From NCBI GenBank assembly GCA_019424905.1, contig JAHYYP010000002.1, positions 72,936-136,935 of the forward strand: 64,000 bases of DNA. The letters run 5' to 3'. The stretch's first letter is position 1; the number at the start of each line of letters is the position of its first letter. The stretch comes from Collinsella sp. (GTDB lineage Bacteria; Actinomycetota; Coriobacteriia; Coriobacteriales; Coriobacteriaceae). This document shows, one piece after another, positions 8,954 through 17,254 of the stretch. The notes below the pieces were generated by a model. It did not search any database. It was not told where the DNA came from and was given only the letters and a program-made list of their open reading frames with translations. The translations under genes were made by a program, and so were the position numbers.

Positions 8954-9493
8954 CTAGTAGTTCACCACCTGCTCCTCAAAGTACGCCTTCGGGTGGTTGC
9001 ACACCGGGCACACCTCGGGCGCCTCGGCACCAACATGCAGGTGCCCGCAGTTCAGGCACTTCCACACCTTTACGCCCTCGCGCTCAAACACCTCGCCCGA
9101 CTCGATGCGCTCGACGAGTTTGTTGTAGCGCTCCTCGTGGGCCTTCTCGACGGCGGCGACGCCACGGAACTTCTCGGCGATCTCGACAAAGCCCTCCTCC
9201 TCGGCGGTCTTGGCGAACTCGTCGTACATCGTGGTCCACTCGTAGTTCTCGCCCGCAGCGGCGTCGCGCAGGTTGTCCAGAGTGCCCGGAACGGCGCCGT
9301 CGTGCAGATACTTAAACCACAGCTTGGCGTGCTCGGACTCGTTGCCCGCCGTCTCGGCAAAAATATTCGAGATCTGAACGTAGCCGTCCTTTTTGGCCTT
9401 GGATGCATAGTAGCGATACTTGGTGTGTGCCTGGGACTCACCGGCAAAAGCGGTCTCGAGGTTCTTCTTGGTTTGGGAATTCTCAAAATCCAT
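8954..9493 (-). CDS. rbr: Rubrerythrin
   Basis: 179 aa. The N-terminal four-helix diiron domain (about 1-140) contains the expected glutamate positions, for example GESQAHTKYRYYASKAKKDG, NESEHAKLW and EKAHEERYN. The C-terminal rubredoxin-like domain holds an Fe(Cys)4 site in two pairs, CLNC and CPVC. Rubrerythrins reduce hydrogen peroxide in the cytoplasm of anaerobes, with electrons from NAD(P)H or rubredoxin systems. The start is ATG 9493 behind AAGGGAAG; an ATG six codons upstream is less likely. The gene appears monocistronic and ends in the structured element at 8764-8933. Confidence 0.96.
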   Translation of the reverse strand: MDFENSQTKKNLETAFAGESQAHTKYRYYASKAKKDGYVQISNIFAETAGNESEHAKLWFKYLHDGAVPGTLDNLRDAAAGENYEWTTMYDEFAKTAEEEGFVEIAEKFRGVAAVEKAHEERYNKLVERIESGEVFEREGVKVWKCLNCGHLHVGAEAPEVCPVCNHPKAYFEEQVVNY

Positions 9494-9607
9494 AGGTGTA
9501 CTTCCCTTCAACGCATGCCGCCCACAGACTTTGAGCGGCCTTGCTTTAAGGATGCCCTCATGCCGAGAATTTAAACCTTACAATCCCGTTCTTCAGATTC
9601 GAGTGAG

Positions 9608-10513
9608 CTACACACTCAGCCAACGATCGCCCTCGGAGCCGCAAAAGCCCTCGCGCTCCAGATCGGCAAGAATGCTTGCGACCAGCTCGCGCTCGACCGG
9701 CTCTCGGCCGGCTGCCGTCTCCATCTCGTTAACGCCTGCAACGGCTTCATCGAGCGTAATACCTGCCGGTTGTCCATCGCGCGCCGCCAGCAGCATGCGC
9801 ACGATGTGGGCGCGCTTTTGGCGACGCGAGCCCTCAAACTTGGACTGACGGCTATAGCCCGCCGACCGCCTGGACGGATTGGGCAACGTCTTTTTTAGAT
9901 ATGCGCCGTAATCTAGCAACGCGTAATACCACGCGCGCGGCGTGTCGGCATCATCGAGCGGCACGGCAAAGGGAGCGATCTCGTCCGCCGACGCACCGGG
10001 GGCCGCCGGACAGGCCGCCTGAATCAGCGGCACCAGCTCGCGATCGGGAACAGCCGGCACGTCGGGAAAGAAATGATGCAGAAAGACCGTGCGCACGTTG
10101 GTCTCCAGATACACACCCGGAAGATCAAACGCAAACGCACGGATGCCCTGCGCCGTCGCCGGGCCAATACCAGGAAGAGCGACCAAGTCACGCGTCTCAC
10201 GCGGAAACTCCCCGTCCCAGTCCTCTACAACGCGCTGAGCGGCCTTGTGGAGCGCCAGAGCGCGTCGGTTGTAGCCCATCCCCTGCCAAGCGTCCAAAAC
10301 ATCGGAAGGAGCGGCCTGAGCGAGCGCCAGAACGGTCGGAAAGCGATCGAGCCACGCCGGCATGCGCGTCTCCACGCGCGGCACCTGCGTCTGTTGCAGC
10401 ATGACCTCGGAAAGCCAGATGATATACGGGTCGCGCGTGCGGCGCCACGGAAGGTCGCGATAACGCAGGACCCCTTCCGAACGAATCATCGAACGAAAGG
10501 GGTCCTGAATCAT
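9608..10513 (-). CDS. MutY-like HhH-GPD DNA glycosylase lacking the Fe-S cluster
   Basis: 301 aa. The fold is that of A/G-specific adenine glycosylase: the catalytic glutamate in SEVMLQQTQV (E36), the helix-hairpin-helix LPGIGPATAQG (113-123) and the following LETNV motif. Two oddities are visible. The aspartate expected in the family's LDGNV motif is glutamate here (E137), and the region after LLDYGAYLKK, where MutY and Nth carry four iron-sulfur cysteines, has none. The C-terminal 90 residues are not a recognisable NUDIX-like MutY domain and look like a small helical or winged-helix module. Fe-S-free MutY homologues are known in some bacteria, so loss of activity is not implied. AAGGAG precedes ATG 10513. 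It lies 21 bp downstream of the Rrf2 gene, probably in one operon. Confidence 0.85.
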   Translation of the reverse strand: MIQDPFRSMIRSEGVLRYRDLPWRRTRDPYIIWLSEVMLQQTQVPRVETRMPAWLDRFPTVLALAQAAPSDVLDAWQGMGYNRRALALHKAAQRVVEDWDGEFPRETRDLVALPGIGPATAQGIRAFAFDLPGVYLETNVRTVFLHHFFPDVPAVPDRELVPLIQAACPAAPGASADEIAPFAVPLDDADTPRAWYYALLDYGAYLKKTLPNPSRRSAGYSRQSKFEGSRRQKRAHIVRMLLAARDGQPAGITLDEAVAGVNEMETAAGREPVERELVASILADLEREGFCGSEGDRWLSV

Positions 10514-10534
10514 GGCAATGCTCCTTATGCTGCG

Positions 10535-11020
10535 CTATTCCTCCCGGCAAGCGCACGCGCAGGTGGCGTACTCGGGAAACGCATCGCGGTCGGCGAACTT
10601 GGGATCAACAGCCGGGAACTGGCGATGGGCGACAATATCGCCGAGCGAAACGGAATCGAGATAGTCGCGCATCAACGCCTGGGCTCCGGCCCACAGGGGA
10701 TGATAGCAGCACGTGCCCATGCGCGCACAGTCGCCGTCAGGCGCGGTGCAGTCGTTCATAACCATGGGGCCCTGAACAGCCTCGACGACCTGGCGGATGG
10801 TGACATCGTCCGGACTGACCTTGAGACGCATGCCACCGTGAACGCCACGCAGGCTCTCCACAATACCGGCCTGGACCAAACCGTGCTGAATCGAGCGGGC
10901 AAACGAATACGGGACATTGACCTCTTCGGCAGCGGTGCGAACAGAAAGCAAACGCTCCGGATCCTCGGCAAGCATCGCCAACATACGAAGGGCGTAATCA
11001 GTCTTCCTCGATATGTCCAT
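10535..11020 (-). CDS. Rrf2-family transcriptional regulator, probable Fe-S sensor
   Basis: 161 aa. The N-terminal winged helix (MDISRKTDYALRMLAMLA, then SVRTAAEEVNVPYSFARSI) matches Rrf2 regulators. A cysteine cluster (C92, C99 and C105-C106 by my count, in NDCTAPDGDCARMGTCC) lies where IscR- and NsrR-type members bind an iron-sulfur cluster, so redox, nitrosative or iron-sulfur status is the likely signal. A CACAC motif near the C-terminus is a possible extra metal site. ATG 11020 follows AAAGGGG. It probably heads a two-gene operon with the MutY-like gene. The likely promoter and a palindrome are annotated at 11180-11224. Its targets cannot be told from the window. Confidence 0.9.
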   Translation of the reverse strand: MDISRKTDYALRMLAMLAEDPERLLSVRTAAEEVNVPYSFARSIQHGLVQAGIVESLRGVHGGMRLKVSPDDVTIRQVVEAVQGPMVMNDCTAPDGDCARMGTCCYHPLWAGAQALMRDYLDSVSLGDIVAHRQFPAVDPKFADRDAFPEYATCACACREE

Positions 11021-11179
11021 TTTTCCCCTTTCAAGGAATAGGAACAGCTCGAACGAGCTCCGGGGCCGAGCTTACGTCGAGACGTCAATGACCGTATGGA
11101 CGCCCAAATAGCAAAACGGGTGTCCACTGAATGCCGCGTTTGAAGCCTCTTGCATCAAAAACGGCCCACAGTGCAATTC

Positions 11180-11224
11180 AGTATAACCTAACCCCCTGCT
11201 TCGTTGAACAGGTGTTGCGCAACA
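11180..11224 (-). promoter_or_regulatory. Probable Rrf2 promoter with TGTTGCGCAACA palindrome
   Basis: On the minus strand TTCAAC (11208-11203) and TATACT (11185-11180) are separated by 17 bp, a good spacing for a housekeeping sigma factor. TGTTGCGCAACA (11224-11213) lies just upstream of the -35, as at the zinc-ribbon gene. The promoter is inferred from hexamers alone. Confidence 0.5.
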
Positions 11225-11327
11225 AACGTCTTGTTTGAGCACATGTCTTAAACGGAGCTTGTCCGGGAATTGGAAGGATTTGGTTTTGGGCGAAAGGTAC
11301 CGATGGGATCAAGGTCCTATCAAACGC

Positions 11328-11355
11328 AAAAAGCCACGTCCGAAGACGTGGCTTT
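11328..11355 (-). terminator. Terminator of tRNA-Asp
   Basis: An 11-bp stem (11345-11355 with 11330-11340) closed by a TTCG tetraloop on the minus strand and followed by a T-rich run. It lies 8 nt past the CCA end of the tRNA. Confidence 0.9.
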
Positions 11356-11363
11356 AATTACGT

Positions 11364-11441
<78 letters not shown>

Positions 11442-11548
11442 AGGCAGACGTTCGCGTTTGTTTCCGCTCGCGTGCGCTGCGGGGATTAGTATACACAGAA
11501 GTCTGTCCGCCGCGCAACAACTTTTTTGAAAAAATTTTTTGGCTGTCC

Positions 11549-11691
11549 GGGAGGGTCTCCGGGGCTGAGGGCGGGGGTTAAGTTTGCTGCTCTACAGTCC
11601 TGCGCAAGACGGAAAGCACATTAAGTGCTTTCCTTTGCGTGCGGAACTCGCGACAAACTTAACCCCCGCCCTCAGCCCCGGAGACCCTCCC
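11549..11691. repeat. 143-bp palindromic element with 38-bp perfect arms
   Basis: The arms 11549-11586 and 11654-11691 are exact reverse complements. The 67-bp centre folds further: GGAAAGCAC (11611-11619) pairs with GTGCTTTCC (11625-11633), and flanking bases extend that stem imperfectly. It lies between tRNA-Asp and a phosphoesterase gene, oriented away from it. It could be a transcript-end structure, a recombination product or a mobile palindrome. Confidence 0.85.
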
Positions 11692-11807
11692 TGCCGTAAC
11701 ATTATTCAACCAGTTTTGCGGGCGTGCGCCGCTGCGCGGCTAGCCCGCGTGCTCCTCGGCGGGATTGGTCTGATGGATTTTGTTGAACTTTGACCTTTGG
11801 CTCAAAG

Positions 11808-11840
11808 AAAACGGGGGACGCATCTGCATCCCCCGTTTTT
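11808..11840. terminator. Bidirectional terminator
   Basis: AAACGGGGGA (11808-11817) pairs with TCCCCCGTTT (11829-11838) and is followed by T residues on the plus strand and TTTTC on the minus strand. It ends the phosphoesterase gene at 11848. Confidence 0.8.
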
Positions 11841-11847
11841 GTTGCGG

Positions 11848-12315
11848 TTAGTCTAAGTCAATAAATTTGGTGCTCAGGATCTTGCCTTCCTTGACGAGCA
11901 TTCTGGCCATGGTGGGGCCTCGGGTGCCTCTGGGGTAGCTGGCGCTGCCAGGATTGAGGACTAGGCAGCGGCCTACTTGGGCTTCTTTGGTTACGTGGGT
12001 GTGACCGTTGATGGCTACGTCTACGGATCCCACGGGCAGATCTTCACGGTAGTGGGCTACGGCGAATTTGAGGCCTTCGTAGGTGAAGATGGCCAGACGG
12101 TCTACATCCGGGCCGTAGTCGCGGTAGTAGTCGTTGTTTCCTAGGACCGCTCGCACGGGGGCGATGGTGCATAGATGCTCGTAATCCATCTCTGAGGTGA
12201 GGTCTCCGGCGTGGATGATCAGATCTGCGCCCTTGAGCTCGTCCAGAAGCGTGGGCGAAAGATAGCCGTGGGTGTCCGAGATGATGTCGATGCGCTTGGC
12301 GCTTGCACTGTTCAT
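11848..12315 (-). CDS. YfcE/MJ0936-type metallophosphoesterase
   Basis: 155 aa. All signature motifs of the calcineurin-like phosphoesterase fold are present in order: SDTHG near residue 12, HAGDLT near 38, GNND near 62, a lone histidine (VAHYRE) and NGHTHV near 105. This short subfamily comprises cytoplasmic metal-dependent phosphodiesterases such as YfcE and MJ0936; the physiological substrate is generally unknown. The start is ATG 12315, six nt behind AAGGG; an upstream in-frame ATG (12363) lies inside the preceding terminator. It differs from the three phosphoesterases at the right end, which belong to other subgroups. Confidence 0.92.
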   Translation of the reverse strand: MNSASAKRIDIISDTHGYLSPTLLDELKGADLIIHAGDLTSEMDYEHLCTIAPVRAVLGNNDYYRDYGPDVDRLAIFTYEGLKFAVAHYREDLPVGSVDVAINGHTHVTKEAQVGRCLVLNPGSASYPRGTRGPTMARMLVKEGKILSTKFIDLD

Positions 12316-12351
12316 GGGATCCCTTCTGCAAAACCGATTCGACGTATATAC

Positions 12352-12400
12352 AAAAAGCCCCACGGCTCCGCAGACAATTGGTCTACAGGGCTGCGGGGCC
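12352..12400 (-). terminator. Terminator of the LytTR regulator gene
   Basis: GCCCCGCAG-type arm (12399-12391) pairs with CCGTGGGGC (12365-12357) around a long loop that is itself partly paired, followed by TTTTTG on the minus strand. It lies just past the regulator stop at 12407. Confidence 0.65.
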
Positions 12401-12406
12401 AGTGTG

Positions 12407-13123
12407 CTAGAGACTCAGGGCCTTCTTGAGCGGCACAACGCGGCGGCGCGAGACCGGCACGCGTTCGTCGACGCCTGTAATGCCCAGTTGGATAGCGCCC
12501 GAGGGCACCGTCTCGACATCTGTGACGCACGCCAAGTTGACGATATAGCGGCGATGAACGCGAAAGAAGCCAAAGTCGCAAAGCTTGGCCTCGAACTGCG
12601 CCAGCGAAGTCGTCGAAAGAAAACGATCATCGACGGTATAGATACAGGAGTAATCGTCCTTGGCCATGATGAAGCGAATGTCATCCACGGGGATGAGGAC
12701 CTTGCGGCCGCCCTTTTCCACCGGAATGCGCTCGATGGTGGCTTTGCTGTCCGTGACGGGCTTGGCGTGCTGCATGACCTTCTCGATCGCGCGATCCAGG
12801 CGTGCCTCCTCAACCGGCTTCATGAGGTAATCGACGGCATCTACGTCGAACGCCTCGACGGCATGATCGCTATACGCGGTCACAAACACAATCGCCGGCG
12901 GATTCTTAAGCTTATGCAGCGCCTCGGCAAGCTGCAGACCAGAAGCACCGGGCATCGAGATATCGAGAAATACGACATCGACGCGGCTTTCCATCAACAT
13001 CTCAATGGCGGAGCGGACGCTCGACGCCTCAGTGATCGTGCCGATCTTGCCCGTCTGCTCGAGCAAGAAGCGAAGTTCCGAACGGGCCGGGGCCTCATCA
13101 TCCACAATCATCGCACGCAGCAT
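12407..13123 (-). CDS. LytR/AlgR-type response regulator (system 1)
   Basis: 238 aa. Receiver domain (about 1-120): IVDDEAPARSEL acidic pocket, phospho-acceptor aspartate in VVFLDISMPG (near D55), threonine in FVTAYSDHA and lysine in YLMKPVEEARL. LytTR DNA-binding domain (about 140-238): PVDDIRFIMAKDDYS, STTSLAQFEAKL and FRVHRRYIVNL. Such regulators bind direct repeats in the major groove. It lies 72 bp downstream of its cognate kinase gene and is paralogous to the regulator at 18292-19026. ATG 13123 is chosen because it opens directly on the receiver; an upstream ATG (13147) adds eight unsupported residues. Targets are unknown. Confidence 0.95.
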   Translation of the reverse strand: MLRAMIVDDEAPARSELRFLLEQTGKIGTITEASSVRSAIEMLMESRVDVVFLDISMPGASGLQLAEALHKLKNPPAIVFVTAYSDHAVEAFDVDAVDYLMKPVEEARLDRAIEKVMQHAKPVTDSKATIERIPVEKGGRKVLIPVDDIRFIMAKDDYSCIYTVDDRFLSTTSLAQFEAKLCDFGFFRVHRRYIVNLACVTDVETVPSGAIQLGITGVDERVPVSRRRVVPLKKALSL

Positions 13124-13195
13124 AGGGATTAAACCTTTCGTCAACAAACTACGCTGGGCATCCGCCGCTCGGCGTTGAGCCCATAGCCTTTTATT

Positions 13196-14539
13196 TTACT
13201 CTTGAATGTCAAAGATGCTCTCTGACAAATCAAGATGCAGGAGCACTTTGGTGCCCTTGCCCGGCGCCGATTCGACGCGCGTATAAGAGTGCGGTCCATA
13301 AAAGCGATGGATGCGCTCAGAAATATTGTGCATGGCCACGCCGGCGCCGCCGCCTTGCGGGGAACTGGCATCGGGGCGGGCGGAGCGCTCATCAAACAGC
13401 CTGGCGGCGGTGCCCTCGTCCATGCCCACGCCGTTGTCGGCCACGGCAATCAGGATTGCGTCGTCGCCGTCTTGATGGACGGTCACATCGATCTGCAGGG
13501 CATCGCCATCGCCCATGCCATGCCGCACGGCGTTCTCGACAATGGGCTGGATTACAAAGGCCGGGACCAACGTGTCCTCGACATTCTCGGAGACATCGAA
13601 GGTCGCCAGTACGCGGTCCTCGCCAAAACGCGCCTTCTCAAACGTCAGGTAGCGCTTGGTCTGGGCAACCTCGCGCGACACGGGAATGAGCGAGCCCGAA
13701 TTGTCGAGCGTGGCGCGATAGAACGAGGAGAACTCGCGCAGCAGCTCGCGGGCGCGCAGCGGGTCGGTACGCGTAAACGATGCGATGGTGTTGAGCGTGT
13801 TGAACAGGAAGTGCGGGTTGATCTGCGCCTGCAGGGCACGCACCTCGGCACGGGCCGTGAGCTCCTTTTGCACCTCGAGCTCGTGAATGGCGAGCTGCGT
13901 GGACAGGATCTCGGCAAAACCCGAGGCGAGCGCATACTGGGTACGGTCAACGGCGCGCGGGGTCTTGTAGTAGAACTTGAGCGTGCCGACGGTGCGGTCG
14001 CCCACCTTGATAGGAGCGATGATACCGGCAGGAACATGGTTGTGCGAGCCATCCGAGCCCACCACGTCCACCACACGGTTGAACGACTGGACGATACCGT
14101 GCTCGATGACGTAGCGCGTGGCAAGTGTGTGGATGGGCGAATCGGGCAGCAGCTTTTCCTCAAACTCGCCCGCGCAGGCCAGCACGTTGCTCTCGTCGGT
14201 GATGGCAACCGTCATGGCACGCGTCTCGGGCAAAATGCGCTGGCACACCAGACGCGCCGACTCCTGCGTCAGACCGCCTTTGATGTCCTCGAGCATGGCA
14301 GAGGCCACCGAGAGCGTCTCTTCGGTGTACTGCGAACGCACCGAATCGGGATTGAGCGTCAAATAGATAAAAATGCACAGAAAGATGCACAGCAGTGCGC
14401 AGGCGACCACGGTCGCGATCGGCTCGATTCCAGTCGCCAGGGCAAAAATAAAGTACACCAGCACGCAAATGGCGCAGACAACGGCGATCACGCGAAAGAT
14501 TGATATTGAATTATCGCGCTGGGCGCGGCGGTCGATCAT
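13196..14539 (-). CDS. LytS/YehU-type sensor histidine kinase (system 1)
   Basis: 447 aa. Two N-terminal membrane helices (about 14-36 and 40-62), a GAF-like cytoplasmic region (about 75-215), the His_kinase domain with phosphorylated histidine in NPHFLFNTLNT (about 245), and an ATPase domain with PIVENAVRHG (N box) and ADNGVGM (G1 box). This family pairs with LytTR regulators, here the next gene. Its start overlaps the glycosyltransferase stop in ATGA, so translation is probably coupled; GGAGGGG lies 5 nt upstream. No extracytoplasmic sensor loop is present, so the signal is membrane-borne or cytoplasmic. Confidence 0.95.
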   Translation of the reverse strand: MIDRRAQRDNSISIFRVIAVVCAICVLVYFIFALATGIEPIATVVACALLCIFLCIFIYLTLNPDSVRSQYTEETLSVASAMLEDIKGGLTQESARLVCQRILPETRAMTVAITDESNVLACAGEFEEKLLPDSPIHTLATRYVIEHGIVQSFNRVVDVVGSDGSHNHVPAGIIAPIKVGDRTVGTLKFYYKTPRAVDRTQYALASGFAEILSTQLAIHELEVQKELTARAEVRALQAQINPHFLFNTLNTIASFTRTDPLRARELLREFSSFYRATLDNSGSLIPVSREVAQTKRYLTFEKARFGEDRVLATFDVSENVEDTLVPAFVIQPIVENAVRHGMGDGDALQIDVTVHQDGDDAILIAVADNGVGMDEGTAARLFDERSARPDASSPQGGGAGVAMHNISERIHRFYGPHSYTRVESAPGKGTKVLLHLDLSESIFDIQE

Positions 14540-15723
14540 TCAGTCCCCTCCAGGATGCTGGTCAGTTGTGCGTCGTGCCAGAGCCCGTCCATGATCTTGG
14601 GCCAGAAGCTCTGGAAACGCAGGTAGCTTGCGGCGTTTTGGCGCGCGTAGGTCTTGGCCTCGTCAATACCGTGACGCCAAATGCGCAGGTATCCCTCGTG
14701 CTCGCGGGTAAACATGCTGCGGACCATGGCGGTTTTGCGCACGCGGTCGTCGAGCTCGCGCGAAATCCACGGGCCCGGATAGGGCATGAGCGACGCGGCC
14801 GTGACGGGAACGAGCTCCTGCTGGTGCGCGGCAAACGTCAGCTTGGCACGCTCGTAGTACCAACGGTACACATCCTGCATAAAGCGCGGCGAGCGCTTCT
14901 CGGACTCGGGCGGCAGGTGACGAACGACCCACTCGTTGTCAAACCACACGTCGTAGCCAAACATGCGCATGTTAAAGAGGTAATCTAGGTCCTCGCCTCG
15001 GGTGATAAACGGGTCAAACGCCACACGGGTAAAGGCGCGGGCATGAAGCGCCACAAGGCCGCCGCACACGTAGTTTGAACGCGAAATACGGGTGCCCGAG
15101 AGCGCCTTTTTCATCCAGCGATTAAACTCGATGCGTTTGGTCCACCAACGATGGCAAATGCCCACCTTGTCTGTGGGCGCCAACGGCGATCCGTCTCGAT
15201 CGTAAAAGTAACCGCTCTTAACCAAAATCGGCAGGCCTTGACGCGTCTGCTGGCCCAGTGCATAGGTCGCGCGCTTCATAAAGTCGGCATCGATAACGGT
15301 CTCGTCGTCATCCAAAAAGACAACGGCATCGTGGCCGAGCACCGCAGCGCAGGCAAGCCCCATATTGCGAATGGCGCCGTATCCGCGCAGACTCACGCAC
15401 TCGCCCGAGCCATTGGGAGCAATCTGCGCCACACGGTCGGCGATACGCGATGCCTGGTTGTTGGTAACCACGGTGACCTTGAGCGTAGGGTGCGCGTCGA
15501 CGATTTCGTGGACGCGCTTCGACACATCAGCCGTGACCGAGATGGGGCAGACCACCAAAAGGATAATCCTCGGAATGTCGCGCACCTGCTCGAGCGAGGC
15601 CAGGCAGCGGTCGAGCTCGGGATTGGTGGCGTTGAGCTTCGTCGAGTGGTCATAGACGCCGGGAGCGTTTGCATGGGCCTCGTCGTCTGCCCAATATGTT
15701 GGAATCACAACCGTGGCGTTCAT
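14536..15723 (-). CDS. Family 2 glycosyltransferase
   Basis: 395 aa. GT-A fold: MNATVVIPTYWAD at the N-terminus, a VFLDDDETV metal/nucleotide-binding Asp motif near residue 150, GGLVALHARAF and TRGEDLDYLF as the acceptor-side ED motif. It lacks obvious membrane helices, so it probably acts at the inner face of the membrane. The gene overlaps the kinase of two-component system 1 by 4 bp and must be co-transcribed with it, an unusual pairing. ATG 15723 is preceded by GGGAGGGAAGG. Acceptor and sugar are unknown; a cell-surface polysaccharide role is inferred from the family. Confidence 0.88.
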   Translation of the reverse strand: MNATVVIPTYWADDEAHANAPGVYDHSTKLNATNPELDRCLASLEQVRDIPRIILLVVCPISVTADVSKRVHEIVDAHPTLKVTVVTNNQASRIADRVAQIAPNGSGECVSLRGYGAIRNMGLACAAVLGHDAVVFLDDDETVIDADFMKRATYALGQQTRQGLPILVKSGYFYDRDGSPLAPTDKVGICHRWWTKRIEFNRWMKKALSGTRISRSNYVCGGLVALHARAFTRVAFDPFITRGEDLDYLFNMRMFGYDVWFDNEWVVRHLPPESEKRSPRFMQDVYRWYYERAKLTFAAHQQELVPVTAASLMPYPGPWISRELDDRVRKTAMVRSMFTREHEGYLRIWRHGIDEAKTYARQNAASYLRFQSFWPKIMDGLWHDAQLTSILEGTE

Positions 15724-15743
15724 GCCTTCCCTCCCTGCAACAC

Positions 15744-15780
15744 AAAAACGGGGCGCCGCCAAACACAGGCGACGCCCCGC
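15744..15780 (-). terminator. Terminator of the MFS transporter gene
   Basis: CGGGGCGTCGCCTG (15779-15766) pairs, with one G-T pair, with a complementary arm near 15748-15760; GTTTTTGTG follows on the minus strand. The T-run ends only about 20 nt before the glycosyltransferase start, so it lies inside that gene's leader if its promoter is the TATGAT near 15801-15796. Confidence 0.8.
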
Positions 15781-15893
15781 GACCTAGCTGATTCCATCAT
15801 ACCCACTTGGGCAAATCATTGCTCGCAAGTCGCAATGTTTATTGCGGATAACCCCAAAAGAGTACCGCGGACAGGCCCAATAGCCGCTCGCTC

Positions 15894-17153
15894 CTATGCG
15901 GTCTGCTCTGCCGCCTGAGTCATGCGGGACAGGCGAACCAGCAGCATAAAGCCAACGATCAGCAGCACGCCAATGGAAAGGACGCCCAGCGACGGGTTGC
16001 CGGTCAGCGAGGTGACGACCGACACCAGGAAAGTGCCCATGACGCTTGCATAACGACCAAAGATGTCAAAGAAGCCGTAGTACTCGTTGGACTTTTCCTT
16101 GGGGATAATGCGGCCAAAGTAGCTACGGCTGAGCGCTTGCACGCCGCCCTGGAACAGGCCGACCATAATGGCAAGCACCCAGAATTCGAAGGCGGTCTTT
16201 AGGAAGAATGCGGCGAACAGCACAATGCCCATGTAGGCGGCGACGGCCACCAGGATCATGTTGAGCGTGCCCACGCGTCCGGCGAGCTTGCCGTAGATGA
16301 TGGCGGACGGAAAGGCCACAAACTGCGTAACGAGCAGCGCCAGCACCAGCTGGGTCGAGTCGATGCCTAAAGCCGAGCCGTAGCTGGTAGCCATGGAAAT
16401 GACCGTGTGGACGCCATCGATATAGAAGAAGAACGCGATCATGTAGACCAGCACGGTCTTGTTGTGGGCGATCTCGCGCATGGTGTGTCCGACCTCGGAG
16501 AACACACCGCCCACGATGTGGCCGATGGTGTCCTCGGGACCGCGCTCGCGACCGTACTTTTGCTTATAGGTGCGAATGAGCGGCAGGGTAAAGATGAGCC
16601 ACCAGGCACCAGTGATGATAAACGACAGACGCGTTGCCAGCATGGTGGGGACGCCAAGAGCGGGGCCACCCATGATGAGCGCCAGGCAGATGATGAACGG
16701 CACGGTGGAACCGATGTAGCCCCAGGCATAGCCCGAGCTGGACACGGCGTCCATGCGCTCGTCGGTGGTAATGTCGGGCAGCATGGCGTCGTAGAACGTC
16801 ATAGAAGAGTTAAGGCCGATGGTGCACAGCACGTACACGGTCAAAAATGCCATGGCGGACATTGGGATAGCCTGCGCCAGGCAAAGAACCAGGCCCGTGA
16901 GGAAGAAGCCCAAGAAGAACTTAATCTTGTTGCCGGCGTAATCGGCAAGCGCGCCCAGAATGGGCATGAGCATGGCAATGACCAGCGAGGCGATCGTCTG
17001 AGCGTTGCCCCAAGCGACCACCAGGTCTGCCGAGGAAGCACCAGTATTGATGGCGTTAAAGTAGATGGGCACCACCGAGGTATTGAGCAACACGAGGGCC
17101 GAATTGCCCACATCGTACATAACCCAGTTACGCTCGAGCTTGGTGTATTTCAT
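15894..17153 (-). CDS. MFS transporter, UMF1/Atg22-like family
   Basis: 419 aa with about twelve hydrophobic segments in two halves separated by a hydrophilic loop (about 195-235, KQKYGRERGPEDT). The start KLERNWVMYDVGNSA, the first-loop GALADYAGNKIK and the motif QGGVQALSRSYFGRIIPKEKSNEYYGF near residue 340 are typical of UMF1 (Atg22-related) members. Substrates of bacterial members are unknown; amino-acid efflux is suggested only by the fungal Atg22 analogy. ATG 17153 follows AAGGGG. It seems monocistronic, with its own terminator. Confidence 0.9.
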   Translation of the reverse strand: MKYTKLERNWVMYDVGNSALVLLNTSVVPIYFNAINTGASSADLVVAWGNAQTIASLVIAMLMPILGALADYAGNKIKFFLGFFLTGLVLCLAQAIPMSAMAFLTVYVLCTIGLNSSMTFYDAMLPDITTDERMDAVSSSGYAWGYIGSTVPFIICLALIMGGPALGVPTMLATRLSFIITGAWWLIFTLPLIRTYKQKYGRERGPEDTIGHIVGGVFSEVGHTMREIAHNKTVLVYMIAFFFYIDGVHTVISMATSYGSALGIDSTQLVLALLVTQFVAFPSAIIYGKLAGRVGTLNMILVAVAAYMGIVLFAAFFLKTAFEFWVLAIMVGLFQGGVQALSRSYFGRIIPKEKSNEYYGFFDIFGRYASVMGTFLVSVVTSLTGNPSLGVLSIGVLLIVGFMLLVRLSRMTQAAEQTA

Positions 17154-17254
17154 GGACAGGGCCCCTTCGTATTCGCCCGATATGCAGTTAGTTCATCGTA
17201 CCCCAATTGCACAGAAGCGCTGGTAAGGATTCGGCAAAGGGGCACGCACGGGTC

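Larger units (their letters stand above)
11021..11363. other. Upstream region of the Rrf2 gene
   Basis: No gene. It contains a minus-strand promoter and palindrome (11180-11224), a leader of about 150 nt before the Rrf2 start with a partly paired stem (GGACGCCC near 11098 with GGGTGTCC near 11118), and the tRNA-Asp terminator at its right end. Confidence 0.5.
11442..11847. other. Intergenic region with a giant palindrome
   Basis: No gene. It holds an AT-rich run upstream of tRNA-Asp, the 143-bp palindrome at 11549-11691, about 110 bp with nothing recognisable, and a terminator at 11808-11840. Confidence 0.6.
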
